Shown piece by piece: positions 1-5,212 of a stretch of 7,534 nt of DNA. Position 1 is the stretch's first letter. Each line of letters starts with the position of its first letter. The position numbers and the translations under genes are program-made. The notes below the pieces were generated by a model. That model was not told the origin of the DNA. It saw only the letters and a program-made list of their open reading frames with translations, and searched no databases. The DNA is from Gaiellasilicea sp045403015 (GTDB lineage Bacteria; Actinomycetota; Thermoleophilia; Gaiellales; Gaiellaceae), in NCBI GenBank assembly GCA_045403015.1, contig JAXIPI010000014.1:1-7534 (forward strand), written 5' to 3'.

Positions 1-2345
1 ACGGCGCGCGTGTAGTTGCTGGGGGCGACCTCAATGGTCTGGACCTCACCCGTGAGGACGTTCCTGCCACTGATCACGATGGTGCCCCCTTCTTCGGTGG
101 CTTCTGCGACGATCTTGCCCTCGACGGCATGCTGTTTGCCGATCTTGCTCGTCGATCGGAACTCGCCGAGGACGGGGCCTGGCTTCTTGACACCGCCGGC
201 GACGCTGCCGAGGAGCTCGTTGGCCGATTTCAGGTCGAGAGCGACGACGCCGCCGCCGCCGTGAATCTCGACGGCATCTAGCGTTCGGCCGACATCGGCG
301 ATGCTCTTCGCGGGTTGGATTTTGCCGTTGGCCGCCCTGACGCCGACGATGCGTGCCTGCTCGAGAATGGTGCGGTCCGGATAGGCCTTTTGGCGCTTGA
401 GGACCCAGATCCTCTCAAAGATGTTCCAGATGCTCTTGCTGTCGCCCCCCTTTAGGCTCTTGCCCGCGGCGGCCCGCTCGGCCTTGTAGTCGATCGTCTT
501 CTGACGAGCCGGGTTGAGCTTGGCCTCTTCCGCGGCGATTTGGGCGTCGAGCGATTGGTGCGCCTGCGGAGCAGCGGCCGTCTCAGTGGACGCAGGCTGG
601 ACCGACTGGTCCGCTGGTGAAACCACCGCGGCTGACGCTACCGTCCCGCTGCTGGACTGCGGCGCGAGCACCGCGGCGTCTGCCAACGACACGAGCGCCG
701 GTGTGGCCGACGCGGCGACGGCGGCGTTGCTCAGGACCGCGGGCGCGGCAGCCGCGGGCGCAGCAGCGGCGATTGGTGCCGCAGCCGCGATCGGTGCCGC
801 AGCCGTTGTCACGGCCGGGGCTACGGCCGCCGCCGGCGCCGCAGCCGGCACGGTCGATGCGGCCGCGACGGCACTTCGAGCCGGACCCGCGAACTTGCTT
901 GCGCTCGCACGCGACATGTGCATTCCGGCGGTGCCGAGCATCGACCGCTCGACGGGTGCGGTCGCCATCGTCAGGCGGACAACGCCGACCCTGAACACCG
1001 TGCTCTTGGCCACTGCTTGGGCAACAAACTTGCCGAGCCTCAATGCCCCCACGCCCGCGAGGAACAGGGAGATGATCTCGGGCAATGCCCGGCCGATCAT
1101 CGCCGCCTTGAGCTCCGGCGCGGCCGCCTGGTAGCGCGCCCACCACGCCTCGACGGCGGCTTGCAGCGCGGCCGGCAGTTGTCGCAACCCGGCCAGCAGT
1201 TGCATGAACATCTCGGATCCCGACTTGCCCTCATACCGAACGTCGACGCCGACTTGCCGAAACGCGAGATTCATCAGGTCGCCCAGGAGTCCGGCCAACA
1301 TTTCAAACAGAAACCAGGCGAGTTGGATGATGCCGATGACGGTGTCGACGACCAACTCCAACGTCCCGGCCAGGAAGCCGATCACGAGCATGGAGAAGCT
1401 CTGGATGGTGTCGGAGAACGCGTCGGCCACCCCGATCGCCGTGTCGACGAAGGCAAACGCGGTGGGTGGTAGGCCCGCGGCCAGGTTTCTCATGGATTGG
1501 CTGGAGTCCGCCTGCGCATCGTTGAGCTGACGAACCAGCCACGCCATCGCCTGATCGGTCAAGATGTTCGCCTGTGACCGTTCCGGAGCCGCACGCGCAG
1601 CGCCGGCTTCGCCGGCAGGGTGAGTCCCCGGCTGCCGTGCCGCGAGGTTCCGACGAAGCTCGACGACGTACAACTCGACGCTGATGCGCTCAGCGCTGCG
1701 CTGGCTTACGTCCAGCAGCCACTGCTCCAGGAGCCTGATCTCCAGCTCGAGCTCGTCGATCGACATCGCGGCCGGATTGCGACTGTGCGACGGCGCGACC
1801 GGCTGACGGGCGATGCCGACGCCGGACGCGCCGTCGACGCTGATGTGGCCCGCGGTACCATCGAAGACGGCCGCGGCTCGGTCGGCGCCATGCTCAACCG
1901 ACGAGCTTGGAAGCGGGCTCGACCGGTTTCCGCCTCGGCGCTGCTGGAGGACGTGGGCGAGCTCATGGGCGAGAAGTCGCCGTTCGGCCCGCGACCCGGG
2001 GACCCAGGGCGACGTCATCGCGATCGTGTCGCCGATCGTCGCCGCCTCAGCGTTCCACTCGTGCAGGAGGCGCCGTGCACCGGCGCCCGTCTGCAGCCGG
2101 ACGGCGCCGAAGTCGGCGCCGAATCGTTGTTCCATCTCGAGGCGGACCATGGGCGGCAACGGTTGTCCAGGCCCGCCGAGGCCGTCGCGCGCCGGATGCT
2201 GTCCGCCCGAAGCGCTGAGAACACGGCTGGTGGCGCGATTGCCGACCAGTCCTTGCAGATGCAATATGCTCGCGGCGCGCCCGCCTTCGGGGGAGCGGTC
2301 GGGCTGTAGTACAGGCGCAGGCCGTGTCGCGGTGGCCTGGGGCAT
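1..2345 (-). CDS. DUF4157 protein, likely eCIS cargo/toxin (3' end cut by window)
   Basis: 781 codons are visible and the frame is still open at base 1. Residues 30-37 read LQGLVGNR, close to the LQRxxGNR motif that precedes DUF4157 domains. Residues 125-135 read LAHELAHVLQQ, the DUF4157 signature with HExxH (H127, E128, H131). A charged helix starts near 194. Hydrophobic stretches span about 286-356 and 416-451, an Ala/Pro linker about 500-596, and a C-terminal region about 600-781 containing GRTLDAVEI and VALDLKS. DUF4157 proteins are known as loaded cargo of extracellular contractile injection systems, with variable toxin C-termini. That this one is an effector is inference; no sheath or baseplate gene is in view. 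Start: ATG at 2345 puts the motif at the usual depth. GTG at 2375 is an alternative, with a TACGAT hexamer 9 nt upstream that would suit a leaderless mRNA. No clear Shine-Dalgarno sequence precedes either. Confidence 0.9.
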   Translation of the reverse strand, partial: MPQATATRPAPVLQPDRSPEGGRAASILHLQGLVGNRATSRVLSASGGQHPARDGLGGPGQPLPPMVRLEMEQRFGADFGAVRLQTGAGARRLLHEWNAEAATIGDTIAMTSPWVPGSRAERRLLAHELAHVLQQRRGGNRSSPLPSSSVEHGADRAAAVFDGTAGHISVDGASGVGIARQPVAPSHSRNPAAMSIDELELEIRLLEQWLLDVSQRSAERISVELYVVELRRNLAARQPGTHPAGEAGAARAAPERSQANILTDQAMAWLVRQLNDAQADSSQSMRNLAAGLPPTAFAFVDTAIGVADAFSDTIQSFSMLVIGFLAGTLELVVDTVIGIIQLAWFLFEMLAGLLGDLMNLAFRQVGVDVRYEGKSGSEMFMQLLAGLRQLPAALQAAVEAWWARYQAAAPELKAAMIGRALPEIISLFLAGVGALRLGKFVAQAVAKSTVFRVGVVRLTMATAPVERSMLGTAGMHMSRASASKFAGPARSAVAAASTVPAAAPAAAVAPAVTTAAAPIAAAAPIAAAAPAAAAPAVLSNAAVAASATPALVSLADAAVLAPQSSSGTVASAAVVSPADQSVQPASTETAAAPQAHQSLDAQIAAEEAKLNPARQKTIDYKAERAAAGKSLKGGDSKSIWNIFERIWVLKRQKAYPDRTILEQARIVGVRAANGKIQPAKSIADVGRTLDAVEIHGGGGVVALDLKSANELLGSVAGGVKKPGPVLGEFRSTSKIGKQHAVEGKIVAEATEEGGTIVISGRNVLTGEVQTIEVAPSNYTRA
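763..798 (-). repeat. Two tandem 18-bp units encoding the Ala/Pro linker
   Basis: Bases 763-780 and 781-798 are near-identical 18-mers (two differences) of the form GCAGCNGCGATNGGTGCC, with partial copies on both sides. On the minus strand each unit encodes a PIAAAA-type hexapeptide within the Ala/Pro linker of the DUF4157 protein. They likely expand by slippage and act as a flexible spacer. Confidence 0.7.
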
Positions 2346-2620
2346 TTTGCCCGTGAGCGAGCCAGCCTTATTCACGTGAGCGCTATCGTAGATGGCGAGA
2401 TCCTCTCGCGCGAGCGTTCGGATGAGGCAGGTGCGACACGTGAGCGGGGTCGCCGGCCATCGTCGTTGCGGTACGCAAGCGACCCGTCTGGTCTGCAGCC
2501 AGCCGAGCGGCCGCGGGGATACGGGCATGGTCGCCTGAGCGCATTGTTCGGGAGTTGCCCCGTCCTCGCCGACTTGACTAGGTTTGACATCCATATCCGC
2601 GCCGTGTTAGGACGCCTGAT
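2346..2620. promoter_or_regulatory. Divergent intergenic region with three CGTGAGCG copies
   Basis: This 275-base gap separates the minus-strand DUF4157 gene from the plus-strand hydrolase, so it should hold both promoters. The 8-mer CGTGAGCG occurs at 2352-2359, 2375-2382 and 2439-2446; the last two share the longer CACGTGAGCG. The second copy overlaps the palindrome TCACGTGA (2372-2379), and CTCGCGCGAG (2405-2414) is also a perfect palindrome. On the minus strand TACGAT (2390-2385) resembles a -10 hexamer, but I see no convincing -35. Small reading frames crossing this gap show no family features and I do not call them genes. A repressor or activator binding array is inference. Confidence 0.4.
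2609..2612 (+). promoter_or_regulatory. Ribosome binding site for the split hydrolase
   Basis: AGGA lies 8 nt before GTG at 2621. It supports that GTG as the start, although no ATG is available at a suitable place. Confidence 0.45.
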
Positions 2621-3347
2621 GTGACGGTCGCCGCCGCCCGTTGTCATGCGTCAACGGAGTTCGGCGTTTGGTGGTGTAATCCGCCTGCCGGAGTCGTTGG
2701 GCCTCCGTGGCAGACGATCGTCTTCTTACATGGCTTCGGCGAAGCCGGCGACGGCAGCGTCGAAAGTCTTGAGAAGATCGGTCAAGGTGCGGGTCTTCCC
2801 CGAGAGATAGCTGATCCGCACAACGAACTGCTACGCAACGCGCAGGCGTTCCCGTTTCTCGTTGTTGCTCCGCAATCCCCGACGGCGTGGCGGGATGCCA
2901 CCGACCATGACCGAGTCGTGCGCTTGACACGGCGACTGGTGGAGTCCGGTTTGATACGTGGCCGCCCCATACTCGCTGGGTTCAGCTACGGAGGTGACGG
3001 GGGTCTGGCACATTGCTTCGCGGGAAGGTGCCGATGTCGCTGCCGTTGCTTCGATTGCATGTGAGGATCCCGGTAACGCAGAGTTGGTCGCGAAAGCGTT
3101 GGCCGATGTACCTATCTGGATCGGCTTTCGACCGGACGACCAACACGCGTCGCGGGGACGACCACCGTCTGGTGTGATCGACAAGCTCAGGGAAGTTGGA
3201 AATCGCGCTGAGGTGCACGCGTATGTTGAACCACTGCCCGCTAGCTGGCATGGGAGTACGCATGCCTACGCCGCACACCAGGCGTTTACTGATCGCCAGT
3301 TCGTTGGCTGGCTCCGCGGTCAGATGAACACGGATACAGCTGGTTAG
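2621..3347 (+). pseudogene. Alpha/beta serine hydrolase (predicted peptidase/esterase), frameshifted
   Basis: The gene reads as one protein only if a single base is removed from the G5 run at 2999-3003. The first frame gives FLHGFGEAGDG (oxyanion region) and GFSYGG, the nucleophile elbow with Ser122. After the shift the text continues as VWHIASREGADVAAVAS, the usual next helix and strand. GFRPDD (Asp172 or 173) and GSTHAY (His214, corrected numbering) then supply the triad. The corrected length is about 241 residues, normal for phospholipase/carboxylesterase or COG4099-type hydrolases. No signal peptide is seen. As written, translation stops at 3064, after the nucleophile but before the Asp and His, so the product would be inactive. 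Codons such as GTA, TTA and CAT are commoner here than in the flanking long genes, hinting at separate ancestry. A base-calling error in the G run is equally possible. Substrate unknown. Confidence 0.8.
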
Positions 3348-3530
3348 AGCGCAGCGCGCTGCAGCCGGCAAGCGGTGTCCCGTACCGGGATTCGCCCACC
3401 TCGAAGTGCGTGAGACAATCATCCGGTTCCGCAGTAGAACGAGCCGATCGGCGCACTTTTGTACGAGCCGTCGACCGCTTCCGCCGCCCCGCTGGGATAG
3501 CGACCTCCGTACTCAGAACTCCAGGCTTGT

Positions 3531-3551
3531 GGCGCGCGGCGCGCGGCGCGC
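3531..3551. repeat. GGCGCGC tandem repeat, three perfect copies
   Basis: Three head-to-tail copies of the 7-mer GGCGCGC occupy 21 bases. The unit length is not a multiple of three, so changes in copy number would break any frame across it. This fits a non-coding or decayed stretch. Confidence 0.8.
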
Positions 3552-3783
3552 TCCCAGGACTTGACCGGCCTCCAGGATTCTGGAAGTTTGGGGGTTCCTG
3601 TCCCGCGGCGTGCGGGCCGTCGGATGCCGAGAGACGCGCAGCTCGACTCCACGACGGAGGCCCCAGGCCGACCCCTAGCACCGGTTGCGCACTGAATTTG
3701 GAACTGCCGCAGCGTCTGCAAGACTCCGAAGAGGAATTCGACCGTATTACGAAAGTGCCGCCCGTTCACGGTTGCGAGTGCGC

Positions 3784-3792
3784 AGAGGAGGT
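3784..3792 (+). promoter_or_regulatory. Strong Shine-Dalgarno sequence AGAGGAGGT
   Basis: This near-consensus site lies 5 nt before GTG at 3798 and fixes that start. The overlapping ATG at 3793 is too close to the site and opens another, unremarkable frame. Confidence 0.8.
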
Positions 3793-3797
3793 ATGCC

Positions 3798-4049
3798 GTG
3801 CCATCGGACTACGAGCTACTCCGCACGCTGAACCTGGAGATCGGCGACGGCGAGGCGCACGGTGATGCAGAGTTCTTCGAGGACCTCCTTGCCCCTGCGT
3901 TTGCGATGCGCCGAGCGGACGGCAAGCGCACTGATGATCGCGGGCGATTCATCACGTCGCTGGCCGAGAGCGCTGACCGATCCACCGAGGTGAACGCCAT
4001 CACGCTCTTCGAGGCCAATCGCGCAACGGAGCTCAACTCGGGATCCTGA
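3798..4049 (+). CDS. Small NTF2-like (DUF4440/SnoaL-type) protein, probably shortened
   Basis: 83 residues from a GTG with a strong RBS. The pattern of an N-terminal helix (ELLRTLNLEIGDGEA), then GDAEFFEDLLAPAF, MRRADGKRTDDRGRF and a following helix resembles the first half of DUF4440/SnoaL-like proteins in the NTF2 fold. These are usually 110-140 residues, with a sheet-rich second half. Here the protein stops about 15 residues after STEVNAI. In another plus frame the same DNA reads QLGILIVCTVAEQ (about 4034-4072), which looks like the missing strand, so an indel near 4025-4040 may have shortened it. Such proteins act as small-molecule-binding domains or enzymes; no specific substrate can be named. 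The next gene starts 40 bases after the stop, so co-transcription is possible. Confidence 0.6.
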   Translation: MPSDYELLRTLNLEIGDGEAHGDAEFFEDLLAPAFAMRRADGKRTDDRGRFITSLAESADRSTEVNAITLFEANRATELNSGS

Positions 4050-4079
4050 TCGTGTGTACCGTCGCCGAGCAGTCGACAT

Positions 4080-4084
4080 GGGAG
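4080..4084 (+). promoter_or_regulatory. Ribosome binding site GGGAG
   Basis: GGGAG ends 5 nt before ATG at 4090. This favours that start over the in-frame GTG at 4054 and ATG at 4078. Confidence 0.55.
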
Positions 4085-4089
4085 CCTCG

Positions 4090-4326
4090 ATGAACTACGA
4101 CCTGCTCATCTACCACGACATGACTGACGACACCGAATCGACCGGAGGTCGCATCCCGCCCATCGGGGCGATAGCGGAGGAATGGTTCGGTCACCTTGGC
4201 AAAGACCGCTTCGTCGTCGCCGTCGGCCCGCCGATCCACGGAAGCAAGGACGCCACCGTCGTGCTCGCGGTCGGCAGCCGGCCGATGGATGACGTCCAGG
4301 CACAGCTCGACGCGCCACGCGGGTAG
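4090..4326 (+). CDS. Small hypothetical protein, possibly YCII-like fold
   Basis: 78 residues beginning MNYDLLIYHD. A strand (MNYDLLIYHDM), a helix (IGAIAEEWFGHLG), a strand followed by GPPIHGS, then TVVLAVGSRPMDDVQAQL, give an order like that of ferredoxin-fold YciI/YCII proteins, which often carry a GP..dG turn before a strand. The match is weak and the usual YciI His/Asp pair is not clear, so no function is assigned. Third-position GC is high, supporting real coding. The gene follows the NTF2-like gene by 40 bases on the same strand. It ends 5 bases before the stop of the minus-strand excisionase remnant, so the two converge without a visible terminator. Confidence 0.6.
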   Translation: MNYDLLIYHDMTDDTESTGGRIPPIGAIAEEWFGHLGKDRFVVAVGPPIHGSKDATVVLAVGSRPMDDVQAQLDAPRG

Positions 4327-4331
4327 CGCCC

Positions 4332-4553
4332 TCACGCGCGCACCCGCAGCGCGGCTGGCCGGCCAGGCCGCGAGCACGTCTCCAGCCAAGCCAACACATC
4401 GGCTTCGCGGTAGCGCCGATACCGCCCGAGCTCCACGACTGGGATCGCACCCGACCGCGCGTCGACTCCCGCACCCACGACACCGGCACGTTCAGCATGT
4501 CCGCGACCTCTGCGGCGGGGAGGCGACGATCGCTCGCGTACGCTCACAGACAT
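4332..4553 (-). pseudogene. Excisionase-type HTH_17/MerR-like DNA-binding protein with two compensating indels
   Basis: One frame from ATG 4553 to the stop at 4332 stays open and ends SGAIPVVELGRYRRYREADV then LAWLE, the second half of HTH_17 excisionase-like domains (wing plus C-terminal helix). Its own residues 10-35 are Arg/Pro-rich and unlike the family. The missing first half, LPAAEVADMLNVPVSWVREST, is in the next frame (about 4522-4460), which has no start codon before it. One extra base near 4526 and an extra CG in the CGCGCG run near 4456 would explain both switches; together they add three bases, so the outer frame survives. Intact proteins of this type are about 60-75 residues and act with a phage or plasmid integrase. 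No integrase lies next to it. The ATG sits inside CATG shared with the divergent gene. Confidence 0.75.
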
Positions 4554-4854
4554 GCCCGAACGGCTCGACCGCATCACCCTTACCCTCAGCGACGGTGACG
4601 TGACACTCAGCTGGGCGATCCGCCAAACGCTCATGGCGAGGCTGCAGTACGTGCACAGCGCTTCGGGTATCCGCATTGCATTCACCGCCGTAGGTGGGTC
4701 CCGACCTGTCCAGCTCGCGGACAGCCAGAGGGCCGCACTTCTCAAAGTGCTGGAGGAGTGGTCGCTCGGCCGTGACGGGTACGACGCGATGCCCGCCGGC
4801 CTCTTCGACCTCCGCAACGCGCTGATCGACGACCTGCACGACGCCGCGTCCTAG
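4552..4854 (+). CDS. Hypothetical protein, 100 residues
   Basis: I do not recognise a family. The codons are strongly GC-biased at the third position and the residue mix looks like a small soluble alpha/beta protein. Strands near RITLTLSDGDVTLSW and IRIAFTAVG are followed by helices LADSQRAALLKVLEEW and GLFDLRNALIDDLHD. No membrane segment, signal peptide or catalytic motif is visible. No Shine-Dalgarno sequence precedes ATG 4552. TACGCT (4539-4544) lies 7 nt before it and could be a -10 box for a leaderless mRNA. The start shares CATG with the divergent excisionase remnant, so both would use the same short control region. The stop shares CTAG with the convergent small gene. Confidence 0.72.
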   Translation: MPERLDRITLTLSDGDVTLSWAIRQTLMARLQYVHSASGIRIAFTAVGGSRPVQLADSQRAALLKVLEEWSLGRDGYDAMPAGLFDLRNALIDDLHDAAS

Positions 4855-5042
4855 CCTGCCGCTGACCGGGGGACGATCGAGGCGAACGACTCGATGAAAT
4901 CCAGGCACCGCTGACTGTTGAGGTCGAAGACGTTGCCTGCGACGACGCCCAGGGTCAGCTCGAGCAGCGCGGCAGTGAACGGCGGCGGTGGAGGCGCAGG
5001 CCTGCTCGCCGCCGCGGCAGGGCTCGCGCTCGTGGCTGTCAT
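4851..5042 (-). CDS. Hypothetical small protein, 63 residues
   Basis: The N-terminal third is Ala/Ser/Pro-rich, including a five-proline run. The rest is amphipathic (TAALLELTLGVVAGNVFDLN, then CLDFIESFASIV) and almost every codon ends in G or C. An in-frame stop at 5067-5069 limits the 5' end, leaving ATG 5042 as the only start. GGAGG lies 16 nt upstream, too far for a normal RBS. Its stop overlaps that of the 100-residue gene by four bases. The family is unknown. The opposite strand has a competing reading (see findings), so this call is tentative. Confidence 0.4.
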   Translation of the reverse strand: MTATSASPAAAASRPAPPPPPFTAALLELTLGVVAGNVFDLNSQRCLDFIESFASIVPRSAAG

Positions 5043-5047
5043 GTCGC

Positions 5048-5066
5048 GGCGGAGGCGGCCTCCGCC
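5048..5066. repeat. Perfect 9-bp inverted repeat GGCGGAGGC-G-GCCTCCGCC
   Basis: The arms match exactly around a one-base centre, giving a 19-bp near-palindrome between the small minus-strand gene and the secreted BNR gene. The centre is too tight for an RNA hairpin without opening several pairs, so a dimeric operator is as likely as a structure. Confidence 0.5.
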
Positions 5067-5157
5067 CTAGCAAGCGTGACTCGCCGCGAGCGCGATCGAA
5101 TCATCACGCGAACCACCTTCATCCCAGATTGCAGCCGCGCCACCGCGGCAGCGCGAT

Positions 5158-5192
5158 CTGGACGAACCTGCTAGACGTACGGCGACGTCCAG
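5158..5192 (+). promoter_or_regulatory. Inverted repeat upstream of the BNR gene
   Basis: CTGGACG (5158-5164) and CGTCCAG (5186-5192) form 7-bp arms around 21 bases, just before the RBS of the BNR gene. It may be a leader stem-loop or an operator. I found no convincing -35/-10 pair in 5067-5212. Confidence 0.3.
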
Positions 5193-5194
5193 TC

Positions 5195-5206
5195 AAGGAG
5201 AGGGGG
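5195..5206 (+). promoter_or_regulatory. Purine-rich ribosome binding site
   Basis: AAGGAGAGGGGG ends 6 nt before GTG 5213. With the signal peptide that begins there, it sets the start in place of upstream in-frame codons such as GTG 4988. Confidence 0.7.
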
Positions 5207-5212
5207 ACGATC

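Larger units (their letters stand above)
3348..3797. other. 450-base region with no convincing gene
   Basis: Open frames exist on both strands, including about 116 codons on the minus strand (3769-3419) and 151 on the plus strand (3410-3865). Neither shows a recognisable family or a consistent third-position GC bias, and the plus one runs through the RBS and start of the next gene. The palindrome GCAGCGCGCTGC (3351-3362) directly follows the hydrolase stop. A short hairpin TCCCG-TAC-CGGGA follows at 3377-3389; neither has a T-tract. The region may be decayed coding DNA. Confidence 0.4.

Noticed and set aside
514..1134. 206-codon plus-strand frame rich in Ala
   Set aside because: It lies opposite the Ala/Pro linker and hydrophobic part of the DUF4157 gene and is a mirror of that composition.
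1620..2309. Plus-strand frames opposite the DUF4157 domain
   Set aside because: The minus strand carries LAHELAHVLQQ and the N-terminal GNR motif here; the plus frames have no recognisable features.
2376..2624. 82-codon plus-strand frame overlapping the hydrolase start by four bases
   Set aside because: Arg-rich, no RBS, no family resemblance, and it covers the repeat-bearing control region.
3419..3769. 116-codon minus-strand frame beginning MNGRHFRNTVEF
   Set aside because: The first 30 residues look protein-like, but the rest is low-quality, codon bias is inconsistent and it crosses the GGCGCGC repeat; kept only as part of the unexplained 3348-3797 region.
4988..5212. In-frame N-terminal extension of the BNR gene from GTG 4988
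   Set aside because: It lacks an RBS, is Arg/Ser-rich, and would bury the signal peptide; GTG 5213 has a purine-rich RBS and begins the signal peptide.
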